Assembly: GCA_951828385.1 (NCBI GenBank) | Contig: OX639973.1 | Location: forward strand, 5,509,200 to 5,573,199 | DNA from: an uncultured Poribacteria bacterium | GTDB taxonomy: Bacteria > Poribacteria > WGA-4E > WGA-3G | Length of the DNA: 64,000 nucleotides | Reading direction: 5' to 3' | Part shown: piece after piece, positions 43,523-53,308 of the stretch | Layout of the letters: every line of letters starts with the position of its first letter | How positions within the stretch are numbered: position 1 is the first letter of the stretch | Notes under the pieces: model-generated | The model's database searches: none | Told to the model about the DNA's origin: nothing | Seen by the model: only the letters and a program-made list of their open reading frames with translations | Program-made: the position numbers and the translations under genes

Positions 43523-44437
43523 TTACTCAATGCGACCAAAATCTTTCAATGTTTTCAAAGTATCAACCGTGAACCTGGATTGCCATTCCCGCTTGGCTGT
43601 TCGCCATGCCTCCGGATACTGATCGCCCCAGGAGAAATTCGGGGACCAAGAGCCGTCCTCGCCCTGCTGTTCAATCTCAAAGTCCAAGTTCATCTCCACT
43701 TCATCCTTGAGCCCAGCAGCTAAGGGTGATTCTGGAGAAGGCACCAACCACAAAGGTTTGAGAACATAGCCAGTCAACTGATCTACGTTCCGAGCAACAC
43801 CGGGCGCAGCCGATCGAGCGAGCTTCGCCCAGACCTTGTCCCTATTCGGCAGAGCCTCTGTCTCCGCGAGCCTTACGAAACAGAGGGAGTCGTGCATCTC
43901 CATTTCATCGGGTAGCGAATATAGATGCTCCAAAACGGTCGCTGTTAATGTCTTCAGCAATTTCGTCGGCACGCCATCGCTAAATTCGTGCAAATATCCG
44001 ACAATCTCAGCGCGGGGGTTGACCAGAAACTGACCGAAGGTTTCGGTACTATTCTCATAATTCCACCAAGGCGCGTGAGGCGCATCATCCACTTCAGGTG
44101 GAACAATAGGCCATACCTGCTGAGATGCCTCATAGGTAGCGATAAAATACTGGATTCCCTGCCGTACTAATACGTGACTTACAGGTGCCCGAATTTCTCT
44201 GAGAATTTGGAAACCTACCGTGGTCACAATTGCAGACGAAAAAGGTGTTCTGATGTCAGGTTCCAAACTGTGGCCGAAACCACCGTCGTCGTTTTGATAA
44301 AGTGTTAGCGCGGCAAGGACAGCATCAGTGGATCCATCTTCAAAATGGAATTCAAAACGCCTTTGGTCCAACGCTCTGCCCTGATCCATTATAAAGTTCT
44401 TTGCTCGCTGAAATGCTGATTGCGTCAGTTTTTTCAT
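43523..44437 (-). CDS. Terpenoid-cyclase-fold (prenyltransferase/squalene-oxidase-repeat-like) protein
   Basis: 304 aa, soluble. Repeats resembling QW motifs of the alpha/alpha-toroid fold: YQNDDGGFGHSLEPD (about 48-62) and GEDGSWSPNFSWGDQYPEAW (about 263-282). No cyclase DxDD motif or farnesyltransferase zinc site is visible, so enzymatic function is doubtful. Its start is 22 bp downstream of the hydantoinase B gene's stop, so the two may be co-transcribed. Confidence 0.6.
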   Translation of the reverse strand: MKKLTQSAFQRAKNFIMDQGRALDQRRFEFHFEDGSTDAVLAALTLYQNDDGGFGHSLEPDIRTPFSSAIVTTVGFQILREIRAPVSHVLVRQGIQYFIATYEASQQVWPIVPPEVDDAPHAPWWNYENSTETFGQFLVNPRAEIVGYLHEFSDGVPTKLLKTLTATVLEHLYSLPDEMEMHDSLCFVRLAETEALPNRDKVWAKLARSAAPGVARNVDQLTGYVLKPLWLVPSPESPLAAGLKDEVEMNLDFEIEQQGEDGSWSPNFSWGDQYPEAWRTAKREWQSRFTVDTLKTLKDFGRIE

Positions 44438-44458
44438 TTTTGCTCTCCGTGTTAATTA

Positions 44459-46036
44459 CTAAGACGAAAATCCTCCGCCACCGGGGGTTTCTATACGAAT
44501 AACATCGTCTTCGCGCGTAGAAACGGAAACTTTGCCCGCTAACGGGTGCTCTTCGCCACCAGAGATTAACACATTACACCCGGGTTGTCCTGATTCCCCA
44601 CCTTGCAAACCGTAAGGACCGCGGGTTCGGCGTTCTGAAAGGATCGTAACTTCCGCATCTGTCAAGATCTTCAGGGCTCGGATAACACCCGCGCCACCGC
44701 GGAATTTCCCTGTGCCACCTGTTCCGCGTCGGATTGCATATTCCACCACCTGCATCGGATAGTTCGTCTCAATCGCCTCTATCGGAGTGTTCATTGTATT
44801 CGTCATGTGTGTGTGAATTGCGTCAATACCATCTCGGTTCGGGCGTGCACCCATCCCACCTGCGATCGTTTCGTAGTAGGTAAAATCCTTTCCACGCGAA
44901 GCATCATAGCCGCCGATTGTGAGGTTATTCATAGTGCCGGAACTCGCAGCAGGAATCTGGTCCGGACAGGCTTGTGCCAAGGCACCGAGGAGTACATCAA
45001 CAATGCGCTGTGATGTTTCGACATTCCCACCAGCAACCGCCGCAGGAAAATTCGCGTTCACAACGGTACCCTCTGGTGCAATAACTCGGATGGGTTCTAA
45101 ACAGCCAGCATTGGCGGGAACGTCTGCCCCAACGATACATCGGAAAGTGTAAAAAACTGCGGAAAGCGTAATCGCGTAAATCGCATTGACAGACCCACGT
45201 ACTTGCGGTGCTGTGCCAGTAAAATCGACAACCGCTTCATCATTTTCCACCTCAATCGCGACCTGTATTTCAATCGGATCATCCGTAATACCGTCGTTGT
45301 CAAGTACATCGGCGTATACGTAACGCCCGTCAGGGATTTCTCGGAGGCGTGCCCGGATCATTCGACTGGCGTACGCGCACAATTCCTGCATGTACGCTGC
45401 AATTTCTGTCGTGCCGTATTTGGTTATCATTTCTCGCAATCGACGTTCGCCGACACGGTTCGCTGCGAGTTGTGCTTCCATATCGCCACGGCGTTCTTCA
45501 GGCGTACGTACATTGGCAAGAATCAGTTCCCAGAGGTCAGTATCCAATTCGCCAGCCCGGATAAGCTTGACAGGTGGAATACGGATACCTTCTTGGATGA
45601 CACTTGTTGCAATCGGCATTGAACCCGGAGCCATCCCACCGACATCAGCGTGATGGGCGCGGTTCGCGACAAAAAAGATGGGACGTTTTTTTTCGTTGCT
45701 TATCTTTTCATCTGAAAAAACAGGGGCGACGAGCGTTATATCCGGTAAATGGGTACCACCGCGATATGGATCGTTGAGGGCGATCATGTCACCGGGTGCC
45801 ATTTCGGTATGTTCAATCGCTGCGAGGACAGAAAGCGGCATAGAGCCGAGATGCACCGGAATGTGCGCGGCTTGCGCTACCATCTTGCCTGTCCTGTCAA
45901 ACACTGCACATGAAAAATCGAGCCGTTCTTTGATGTTCGGTGAGAACGCTGTGCGTTGTAACGTTACGCCCATCTCTTCCGCTACCGATGTCAGCATATT
46001 TTTGTAAAGTTCTAATTTGATAGGATCAGCATTCAT
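44459..46036 (-). CDS. Hydantoinase B / oxoprolinase family protein
   Basis: 525 aa. Typical HyuB start (DPIKLELYKNMLTSVAEEMGVTLQRTAFSPNIKERLDFS), metal-site region LNDPYRGGTHLPDI, RAHHADVGGMAPGSMP and the glycine-rich C-terminus (GGTGKFRGGAGVIRAL, ETPGGGGFSS). The B subunit normally works with an A subunit (HyuA) in ATP-dependent opening of hydantoin or 5-oxoproline rings; no hyuA lies in this window, so the partner is elsewhere. Cytoplasmic. Confidence 0.92.
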   Translation of the reverse strand: MNADPIKLELYKNMLTSVAEEMGVTLQRTAFSPNIKERLDFSCAVFDRTGKMVAQAAHIPVHLGSMPLSVLAAIEHTEMAPGDMIALNDPYRGGTHLPDITLVAPVFSDEKISNEKKRPIFFVANRAHHADVGGMAPGSMPIATSVIQEGIRIPPVKLIRAGELDTDLWELILANVRTPEERRGDMEAQLAANRVGERRLREMITKYGTTEIAAYMQELCAYASRMIRARLREIPDGRYVYADVLDNDGITDDPIEIQVAIEVENDEAVVDFTGTAPQVRGSVNAIYAITLSAVFYTFRCIVGADVPANAGCLEPIRVIAPEGTVVNANFPAAVAGGNVETSQRIVDVLLGALAQACPDQIPAASSGTMNNLTIGGYDASRGKDFTYYETIAGGMGARPNRDGIDAIHTHMTNTMNTPIEAIETNYPMQVVEYAIRRGTGGTGKFRGGAGVIRALKILTDAEVTILSERRTRGPYGLQGGESGQPGCNVLISGGEEHPLAGKVSVSTREDDVIRIETPGGGGFSS

Positions 46037-46080
46037 TGCATTAGTGCTGTTTATACGAGTTGGATGAATCCATTTTATAT

Positions 46081-46198
46081 AGGACTTACGCGTTTCTCTT
46101 AAAGTCCCCTGATAATGGAAATTTAGGGGTTAAAACATTCAAAGTGACGATTTTTTCAGCAAAAAATGTGTCTCCTTTGTTCAATTTGCGTAAGTCCT
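46081..46198. mobile_element. MITE-like element with 11-bp terminal inverted repeats
   Basis: AGGACTTACGC (46081-46091) and GCGTAAGTCCT (46188-46198) are perfect inverted ends of a 118-bp AT-rich, non-coding segment. This TIR type is known from bacterial MITEs and small IS elements. No target duplication is obvious. Placed between two minus-strand genes. Confidence 0.65.
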
Positions 46199-46242
46199 GT
46201 GAGGTTTAGAAACAAGTAGCCAAGATTAAATTTCTCACATTA

Positions 46243-46833
46243 TCAATCGAACTTGTAGGAGTAATACGCGTAACAGAGATGACGAATATTGATGCGATTC
46301 GCCCGTAAGTATTCGCAGATACCGTCAACGAAGGGCGAAAAATCTGTTCCTATAATAAATAATCGAAGTCTTCCTTCAGATGCTATTTTGATAGTTCTAC
46401 TGATAGATTGATTCGGAAAATCTGTCCGCCAATAAGCATACGCATACTCTAAAATCTGCCCCACAGAAGCACGACCAGGGCACCCCATTTTTACTTCAAC
46501 AATAACTGGGGTGCCATCGGAGTCTTTGCCGAGCAAATCTGGATATATGGGTCCACTTTCTCCCTGAAGCATCGGAGAGATGTCCCAATAAATTTCCTCA
46601 CTAAAGAAACGTCGAGAGTGGTTTTTTATCCAATTCTCAAACGCTTTCTCGTCTTCAAAAGGGTTGCGAGACACATACCTAATTTTTTGAAGACAATGCC
46701 ATACTGAATTTAGCCCGATGTCCAGTTCCTCTGCGATTTCCCGCTGATTCATGTGTGGATGCTCTTCCTTTAATCGCCGGACAGCATATATTTTCTCCTG
46801 AGTTGGGGCATTTCTGTAACTGATTTTCCTCAT
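46243..46833 (-). CDS. HTH domain plus PD-(D/E)xK nuclease-like protein
   Basis: 196 aa from the ATG at 46833 (MRKISYRNAPTQEKIYAV). Residues about 10-55 form a helix-turn-helix (NQREIAEELDIGLNSVWHCL). The C-terminal part has a nuclease core pattern: YPDLLG, then VIVEVKMG (about 115-133: D, then E-x-K) and a following helix with Q (ASVGQILEYAYAYW), as in NucS-like and other restriction-type endonucleases. Could be a stand-alone nuclease of a mobile or defence module. No partner methylase is adjacent. Confidence 0.65.
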   Translation of the reverse strand: MRKISYRNAPTQEKIYAVRRLKEEHPHMNQREIAEELDIGLNSVWHCLQKIRYVSRNPFEDEKAFENWIKNHSRRFFSEEIYWDISPMLQGESGPIYPDLLGKDSDGTPVIVEVKMGCPGRASVGQILEYAYAYWRTDFPNQSISRTIKIASEGRLRLFIIGTDFSPFVDGICEYLRANRINIRHLCYAYYSYKFD

Positions 46834-47221
46834 ATTTATACGCCCCCCGAACTTAATAAAAGCAGGATGTTTCTCTAAGTCCTCGCACACCCTGCAAAGC
46901 AACGGTTGTTTGAATAGAAGTCCTCGACAGGCCGCTTGGCGCACGTGTGTGTCGCGAGGTTAACAAACTCGCCATCCGCTGAATCAACGTGCAGGCATTG
47001 TGTTAAGAGGTTCATGGACAGGGGTTCGCGATTCACGCATGGAAACTGCAATCCAGTTGGGAATCTCAACAATCTTTTTACTTATAGTTTGTATCAAATA
47101 CCCCCATGAGTTATACTTATCGTATGAGTTAACCTAACAGGTAGATGTATTTGCAGCCCGCCCCGTCTCTTCATGGAAGTCGATAGGAACCGCACAGCTG
47201 ATGGCTCGCTTTTCTTTCGGC
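46834..47221. other. Intergenic region, no gene recognised
   Basis: A 65-codon minus-strand frame (46875-47072) has two C-x(3-4)-C-like clusters but no recognisable family, start signal or promoter. The rest looks non-coding. Confidence 0.4.
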
Positions 47222-48298
47222 TTATGCGTCTACTCGTTCTTGGAAGGCGTGAAAGGCATCTACGACAGATGCCTCGATATTGAGTTGCTTGAGTCGGTTG
47301 AGGTCCGCAATGGCTTCGAGTGCAGGCGTGAGTGTCTGAACGTCAGCGTCAGGGAATCGAGTGTTGAGGATAGCGAGTGTGCTTTCGATACTCGTCCGCC
47401 GCGCCCCTTGTTCTATGCCTTGTTCTATGCCGAGTTGATGTCCGCGTTGTTCGCTGAGTTCAATGATGGATTCTGCCATGTTGACGATCTCCTGATTCTG
47501 TGTATGCTCTGTGGTGAGGATATGAAGTAACTCTTGATGTTCATCGGCATCTCTGCGGTGTAGGATGAGCAGGAAGATATACAAAATCGCACGCCTATAC
47601 TGATCCGCATCGTGTGTTTGCAAGTCCCGGAGCCCTTCTAAAGCATCAAGGAGAACTTCCCGCATAACAGGCGCACCGGATGCCTCATGCTGTAAGACAG
47701 TCAACAACCAGCCCAAGGCGTGACCAGTTTGCGTCAGTTCCTCGGGGGATGTCGCTTTGACATCGAGCAGCAATGTGTCGAAAGTCGGGACGAAGCGAGT
47801 CAGGACTTCCGGGATGTCCAGGAGAGCGGTCAGAGAGAGCGGAACCCCCCAGGCACCTTTACCGGTGTAAAAGACGATCGGCACGACCGGAGTCAACCGC
47901 CACTCGCGCTGCGGACGTTTCTCTTCTTGCCACTGCCGCCGCTCCTCCATCCATATCTGAACCATGTAAGAGAGCAACCGAAGTGCCATAGACGGGTCCA
48001 CCGTCGATTGGTGCTCTATGAGAAGATAGACGAGGACTTCCCGACGTGTTTGCGTCGGAGACCGAAACGGCACCCTGAAGATCATATCGGACTCTTGGGA
48101 CCGCAGCTCATCGGAGATGAAACTCCGATTGAGTTGCTCAACGTGCTCAAAGTCAAGGGCATCGGCGATCTGACCCCCAACCATTCTCAGTAACCCCTCA
48201 AGGTGTTCGCGCTGACGGATCAACCATTTCGCGCTTCTATCGGGGAAGTGGCTGCTCGAAACATTCGACAACTCCCGCAAATCGCGTTCTATCAACAT
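47222..48298 (-). CDS. Rpn-family recombination-promoting nuclease / putative transposase (PF04754-like)
   Basis: 358 aa from the ATG at 48298, which has AGAGGAGAA directly upstream; the longer ORF lacks such a site. N-terminal PD-(D/E)xK region: ESDMIFRV, then EVLVYLLIEHQSTVDP (D ... E-H-Q). Features usual in the family follow: RLTPVVPIVFYTG, and a C-terminal Glu/Gln-rich repeat QLGIEQGIEQG that tends to vary in copy number. RpnA-type proteins cut DNA and promote RecA-independent recombination. No inverted repeats were seen at its borders. Confidence 0.82.
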   Translation of the reverse strand: MLIERDLRELSNVSSSHFPDRSAKWLIRQREHLEGLLRMVGGQIADALDFEHVEQLNRSFISDELRSQESDMIFRVPFRSPTQTRREVLVYLLIEHQSTVDPSMALRLLSYMVQIWMEERRQWQEEKRPQREWRLTPVVPIVFYTGKGAWGVPLSLTALLDIPEVLTRFVPTFDTLLLDVKATSPEELTQTGHALGWLLTVLQHEASGAPVMREVLLDALEGLRDLQTHDADQYRRAILYIFLLILHRRDADEHQELLHILTTEHTQNQEIVNMAESIIELSEQRGHQLGIEQGIEQGARRTSIESTLAILNTRFPDADVQTLTPALEAIADLNRLKQLNIEASVVDAFHAFQERVDA

Positions 48299-48516
48299 GC
48301 GTTCTCCTCTTCGGACACGGATGCCTCTGCAGCACACGCCTCCTCCTTATATCAGAGAGTCTAACACACTTCAGGTCCCTTTGTCAACACTTTTTCTCGC
48401 CCGAAACGCAGCATTTCTCGAGGCAGCTGCCAACGAACTCAACGCAATCCACTCAACAACGATCGCTGGGAAGTCAATAAACATAAGCATTCCAGCTATC
48501 ATAAGGTCATTTGATA

Positions 48517-50571
48517 CTATTTCCTTATTAACAGCTTCCGCGTCGCGGTAAAGTCTCCTGCGGTCAACGTATAGAAATAAACACCACTCGCCACAGGTTC
48601 CCCGAGTGCGTTCCTACCATCCCAATGCGCTGCGTTACGCTTACCGGTGTAATGATCTGCTTGTTTATGCCCAAGGGCCAATGTCCGAACGATACGACCT
48701 TTTGTATCGTAAATCGTAATCCATACGTCGCTGGGATTCGCCAATTGATACGGTATCCACGTCTCCGGGTTAAACGGGTTGGGATAGTTAGGCAATAGCA
48801 TCGTTTCCTTTGGAGTCAACACTGCCAAGAGGTGTTCTAAGATGAGTATCCCTTTTTGAGAAGTATCATCTGCGAGTGTCAAACCTTGGGCCTGGATGAG
48901 CCAACTCTGGACATCGGCGGCGGTAAGCATTGCAAGTGTTTGTGGATGGACGGAAGGCGCATCTGCCGTGTTGCCAAGTGCAGCAGCCACCTTAACTAAG
49001 TCTACTATATCAACGACACCATCGCCGTTGATGTCCGCCTTGTTCTCTCCCTTCCTCCCAAAGTTTGCACTAACAAGCACCAAATCTTGGATATTCACTA
49101 CGCCATCATCGTTGATATCCTCGGCGCGATATACCAGTTCAATCACCTCATCTTCCATCGTGTCATCTCTCACTATATCATTTTCAATACAAGGGAACAA
49201 ACGCTCACCATCCGGATCAACAAGCGTAACTTGGGATAAGAATAACACTGATGCTTTGGCATCAAGTACCTGAAATGTGATTGTCGCCAGTGTGCCATCT
49301 CCATTGCTGCCCCCGGCGAGTGAAGCTGATTCCAGCGTTACATAATTTTTCTCAACGACCGGGACCGCTAAGAACGCCTCGCCAGATAGATAATCGCCGT
49401 TGGCACTTGAAAAATAGATGAGGACATCGGGGTCAAACACCACTGTTGCTTGATAACCCATCACATTTTCTCCGCCTACAATGTTGAGGGAGACAGTGAG
49501 TTTTTCTCCAATCGTCAGTGGTTCTATTGATATCGGAGAGATACTTAAAACAGCGGGGGTCGTCGCAGAGGCTGTGAGGTCCCATAAGATGACCGTTCTA
49601 TCCTCTCTTTCACCACCACTTGCGAGGGTGCTACCATCGGGAGAAAACGCTACACTCGTAACCCTATCAGTGTGTCCAATGAGAACGGCTATAGGTTGTC
49701 CCGATGCCATATCCCATAAACGCACTGTTTTATCATCACTTGCACTTGCGAGGGTGCTACCATCGGGAGAAAACATTATACTCCGGACACTCTCTGAATG
49801 TCCTGTAAGCATTGTTTTACGTTGCCCTGATGCCACGTCCCATAAATGCACTATGTCACCACTTCCAGTTGCGAGGGTGCTACCATCCGGACTGAATGCT
49901 ACACTATTAACCCTCTCCGAATGCTCTATGAGGACCGCTTTGGGCTGTTCCGATACCACATCCCATAAACGCACCGTTCTATCGTGACTCCCACTTGCGA
50001 GGGTGCTACCATCCGGGCTAAAGGCTACACTCAAAACATTATCTGTATGTCCTATAAGAATGGCTTTGGGTTGTTCTGATACCACATTCCAAAGTCTCAC
50101 TGTTTTATCAAGACTGGCACTTGCGAGGATGCTACCATCCGGACTAAAGGCTACACTATTAACCCTCTCCGAATGCCCTGTGAGGACCGCTTTGAGCTGC
50201 CCTGATGCGACATCCCCTAAATGCACCTTTTTATTCCAACTTCCACTTGCGAGGATGCTACCATCCGGACTAAAGGCTACACTTATAATAGTCTGGTCTG
50301 GATACTCTATAGAGGTGGATTTGGGCTTTCCTGACATCACGTCCCATAAATCTATTCCAAAACGAGGCCACGCCCTACCACTTGCGAGAGTGCTGCTATC
50401 CGGACTAAACGCTACACTCAAGACTGCACCCGTGTCCGGTTTGAGGACACCTTTCTGTCGTGGTGGAGAATCTGCGGCGAAGATGTTGATTGAAAGCACG
50501 GTTAAAAGTATAAGTAGGCTTACAATTGTTTTCTTCATCTGAACCTGCTTTTTCTTAAATGAGGTTTTCAT
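48517..50571 (-). CDS. Secreted WD40 propeller-cohesin-dockerin protein with sorting-like C-terminus
   Basis: 684 aa. Signal peptide (MKKTIVSLLILLTVLSINIFAA after an 11-residue lead). About seven WD40 repeats (VAFSPDGSTLASGS...VRLWDV, 45-345). A cohesin-like domain (about 355-480: TVSLNIVGGENVMGYQATVVFDP). A dockerin type I pair of EF-like loops (DINDDGVVNIQDLVLV and DINGDGVVDIVDLVKV, about 495-535). Finally NYPNPFNPETWIPYQL to the end (SGVYFYTLTAGDFTATRKLL), a FlgD/type-IX-like sorting domain. Cohesin and dockerin in one chain could allow self-assembly on the surface (inference). Start at 50571 has GGAGG ten bases upstream; M12 is the alternative. Confidence 0.85.
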   Translation of the reverse strand: MKTSFKKKQVQMKKTIVSLLILLTVLSINIFAADSPPRQKGVLKPDTGAVLSVAFSPDSSTLASGRAWPRFGIDLWDVMSGKPKSTSIEYPDQTIISVAFSPDGSILASGSWNKKVHLGDVASGQLKAVLTGHSERVNSVAFSPDGSILASASLDKTVRLWNVVSEQPKAILIGHTDNVLSVAFSPDGSTLASGSHDRTVRLWDVVSEQPKAVLIEHSERVNSVAFSPDGSTLATGSGDIVHLWDVASGQRKTMLTGHSESVRSIMFSPDGSTLASASDDKTVRLWDMASGQPIAVLIGHTDRVTSVAFSPDGSTLASGGEREDRTVILWDLTASATTPAVLSISPISIEPLTIGEKLTVSLNIVGGENVMGYQATVVFDPDVLIYFSSANGDYLSGEAFLAVPVVEKNYVTLESASLAGGSNGDGTLATITFQVLDAKASVLFLSQVTLVDPDGERLFPCIENDIVRDDTMEDEVIELVYRAEDINDDGVVNIQDLVLVSANFGRKGENKADINGDGVVDIVDLVKVAAALGNTADAPSVHPQTLAMLTAADVQSWLIQAQGLTLADDTSQKGILILEHLLAVLTPKETMLLPNYPNPFNPETWIPYQLANPSDVWITIYDTKGRIVRTLALGHKQADHYTGKRNAAHWDGRNALGEPVASGVYFYTLTAGDFTATRKLLIRK

Positions 50572-50784
50572 CGTCTTGCATCCTCCGTGCGTTTGAGAGG
50601 TTTTGCGTGAGCGACGACATAAATTTCACGCACGAAGCGTCTCTTTTCCTATAAATCCTTGAATCCTGTAGATCCTGATTCAGACAATGAACACCGCACA
50701 TTACCGATTAATATTCAGAAGTTGATTGCAATTTTAACACCTTCTCCTATAACATGCAAGAAAACATTTTCAGGAGGATCCGAG

Positions 50785-51750
50785 ATGAAAAAAGTCAATA
50801 TTGCCTTAATTGGGGCGGGTGGCATGGCAAACAGTGTTCATTACCCGTCGCTCCGAGAGTGCGAAGATGTTAATCTTGTCGGATTGTGCGATCTGGTGCC
50901 ATCAAAACTTCAGGCAACAGCAGAACAGTTCGAGATTGATCAGACGTTTACCGACTATCGACAGATGCTTGAGAAAACATCACCAGATGCTGTTTATATA
51001 TTGATGCCGCCGCAACACCTGTTCCCGCTCGCTATCCACTGCCTCTCACAGGGGCATCATGTTTTTATTGAGAAACCACCGGGTGTCACACTCCATCAAA
51101 CAAAAGAGATGGCACTTGCTGCAGAGAAGAACGACTGTAAAACAATGGTTGGTTTTAATCGCCGTTTCATTCCACTGTTGCAAAGGGTTAAAACAGTTGT
51201 TGAAACGCACGGTCCGATTATCCAATGCATGTCAACCTTCCATAAAAACACACCCAATGCGCTCTACTACGAGGGTGTGATAGACGTTTTGACCTGTGAT
51301 GCGATTCACGCCGTAGATGCGCTCCGGTGGCTTGGTGGGGGCGAGGTGAAAGCCGTTGCAAGCGACATCAATAACTTCTATTCCGAGCGTGAGAACAGTT
51401 TCAACGCACTCGTCAAATTTACGAGTGGTGCTTCTGGATACCTTGGCACGAATTGGGCAGTTGGCGGACGCATCCATACATTTGAAATGCACGCCCGTGG
51501 AATTTCGGCTTATATCAATCCCGACGCGGGTGGACGCGCCGTACTTCACACACCCGAAGGCACAACCGAAATCACACCGGAAGCAGCGGCGGATTCTGAC
51601 AAACTGCACAGAACCTATGGCTTTTATGGCGAAAGTCGGCACTTTGTGGATTGTATCCAGCAGAATCAGCAGCCGTTAACCTGTTTCGCGGATGCAGTCA
51701 AGACAATGGAACTTGTAACGGCTATCTATCGAAATCGGATAGATATTTGA
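50785..51750 (+). CDS. Gfo/Idh/MocA-family oxidoreductase
   Basis: 321 aa. N-terminal Rossmann fold (NIALIGAGGMANSVHYP), conserved EKPPG in HHVFIEKPPGVTLHQ (catalytic lysine region), and the H of DAIHAVDALRW on the C-terminal half. NAD(P)-dependent oxidation of sugars, inositols or related compounds is typical. The start has a strong AGGAGG nine bases upstream. Substrate not determinable. Confidence 0.9.
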   Translation: MKKVNIALIGAGGMANSVHYPSLRECEDVNLVGLCDLVPSKLQATAEQFEIDQTFTDYRQMLEKTSPDAVYILMPPQHLFPLAIHCLSQGHHVFIEKPPGVTLHQTKEMALAAEKNDCKTMVGFNRRFIPLLQRVKTVVETHGPIIQCMSTFHKNTPNALYYEGVIDVLTCDAIHAVDALRWLGGGEVKAVASDINNFYSERENSFNALVKFTSGASGYLGTNWAVGGRIHTFEMHARGISAYINPDAGGRAVLHTPEGTTEITPEAAADSDKLHRTYGFYGESRHFVDCIQQNQQPLTCFADAVKTMELVTAIYRNRIDI

Positions 51751-51773
51751 CGTGGCCCCTAACGCACGGACAA

Positions 51774-51803
51774 TTGGCACGTTTCTTGCTACGCAGCTAT
51801 AAG
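51774..51803 (+). promoter_or_regulatory. Possible promoter of the division and cell wall cluster
   Basis: TTGGCA (51774-51779), 18 bp, TATAAG (51798-51803), 30 bp before the rsmH start. Confidence 0.5.
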
Positions 51804-51832
51804 AAGTGACTAAGGTATAACGTTATATTGGA

Positions 51833-52792
51833 ATGAGTATGGATACGCACCATATACCAGTTTTATGTGATAAAGTGGTTGATTTTCTCAACCCGAAGCC
51901 GGAGGGCGTTTATATAGATGGGACTGTAGGATTAGGCGGGCATAGTGCAGCTATCCTGGAAATCTCCGCTCCCAGCGGGCGTCTGATTGGCATAGATCTG
52001 GATGGTGAAGCTCTCACTATCGCTGAAAATAGACTACACACCTTCGGAGAGCGGGCCTCGCTTATTAACGGCAATTTTGCTGAAATGGATGTCTTACTGG
52101 CAAGGCATTCCGTTCATGCTGTTGACGGCATCCTACTTGACTTAGGCGTATCATCCTTACAGTTAGATACACCACACCGTGGGTTTAGTTTCAACCACAC
52201 CGGTCCTTTAGACATGCGTATGAATCTCGGACAGGGGCTGGATCGTGCTCAGCAGGCACCCCTAACGGCTATGCAGGTCGTCAACGGTAGCACAATGGAG
52301 GACCTTGTTGATATTTTTAGGCGATATGGCGAGGAACGATTCGCTAAACGGATTGCCGATCGGGTTGTCCGAGCGAGACAACAGGCACTGATAACAACAA
52401 CAACGCAGTTCGCAGAAATTGTCAAGAAAGCCGTCCCGCAAAAGAAATTCAAAATCCATCCAGCGACGCGTGTGTTTCAGGCACTGCGGATTCACGTCAA
52501 CGCAGAGTTGGAAAACCTTGTGTCAGGTTTAGATGTTGCGATCTCACTTTTGAAACCAGGGCGGTGCTTGTGTGTTATCACGTTTCATTCGCTTGAGGAC
52601 AGAATAGTCAAACGTTGCTTTCAGACATGCGCCAGGATGTGTATCTGTCCACCGAAAACGCCTATCTGTATTTGTGAGCACAAGCCATCGGTAGAAATTG
52701 TCACCAAGCGTCCGGTGTTACCGGGTGGCGATGAAACTCAACAGAACCCGCGAGCGAGAAGTGCCAAACTACGTGTCGTTCGTAAATTGTAA
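51833..52792 (+). CDS. rsmH: 16S rRNA (cytosine-1402-N4)-methyltransferase
   Basis: 319 aa. S-adenosylmethionine site DGTVGLGGHSAAILE, LIGIDLDGEAL, then DGILLDLGVSSLQLD and HRGFSFNHTGPLDMRM, all RsmH hallmarks. The C-terminus has CVITFHSLEDRIVKR and a cysteine-rich stretch. It modifies the ribosomal P site and is normally the first or second gene of dcw clusters, as here; mraZ is absent. ATG at 51839 is an alternative start. Confidence 0.96.
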   Translation: MSMDTHHIPVLCDKVVDFLNPKPEGVYIDGTVGLGGHSAAILEISAPSGRLIGIDLDGEALTIAENRLHTFGERASLINGNFAEMDVLLARHSVHAVDGILLDLGVSSLQLDTPHRGFSFNHTGPLDMRMNLGQGLDRAQQAPLTAMQVVNGSTMEDLVDIFRRYGEERFAKRIADRVVRARQQALITTTTQFAEIVKKAVPQKKFKIHPATRVFQALRIHVNAELENLVSGLDVAISLLKPGRCLCVITFHSLEDRIVKRCFQTCARMCICPPKTPICICEHKPSVEIVTKRPVLPGGDETQQNPRARSAKLRVVRKL

Positions 52793-52913
52793 CCGCTCGA
52801 CGCTACGAAAAATTGTATCTTTAATACAATTTTCAACGTTTAGAAAGTAATAAGTTTTTGCGACGAATAGTATGTTCCGAAAGCAGTTATAATCGATTAG
52901 AAAGCTCAATAAG

Positions 52914-53237
52914 ATGCAGACCGCAGATATCTATTCAGCACGCTCCACGAAAGTAGAGGAACCTAAGCCCAAAAAGAGGTTTCCATTAGTTTATGTCGTT
53001 TTAGGGTTATCATTCTGTACCTTCGCTGGTAGCATCTGGTTCTCATCTTACGCGAAAAATGTCGCTTTACTGCGGCAGCCTGTCTACGAAAGACAGAAAC
53101 ACTCTGTCCAAGATGAAATTCATCAACTTGAATTGGAGGAGTCGGCGTTAACCAGTATCCAAAGGGTTCAACAAATCGCAACTGAGCTTGAAATGGTTGA
53201 ACCGACAGATGCTTCGCAGATCGTGTGGGACAAATAG
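52914..53237 (+). CDS. ftsL: FtsL-like cell division protein
   Basis: 107 aa: short basic cytoplasmic tail, one membrane helix (PLVYVVLGLSFCTFAGSIWF, about 25-44), then a periplasmic heptad-like segment (VYERQKHSVQDEIHQLELEE). Sequence is weakly conserved in FtsL; the call depends on topology and position between rsmH and ftsI. FtsL-FtsB-type complexes recruit and activate the FtsW-FtsI synthase. Confidence 0.75.
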   Translation: MQTADIYSARSTKVEEPKPKKRFPLVYVVLGLSFCTFAGSIWFSSYAKNVALLRQPVYERQKHSVQDEIHQLELEESALTSIQRVQQIATELEMVEPTDASQIVWDK

Positions 53238-53308
53238 TTTCGTTTTTTAGTGTTGTTTTTCGCCTTTTTGAAAGGCATTTGGATTCATCTTAATTTTATA
53301 GGTCAAAC

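Noticed and set aside
46875-47072. 65-codon cysteine-containing minus-strand ORF
   Set aside because: Has paired cysteines but no recognisable family or ribosome site, and it runs across the upstream region of the HTH-nuclease gene.
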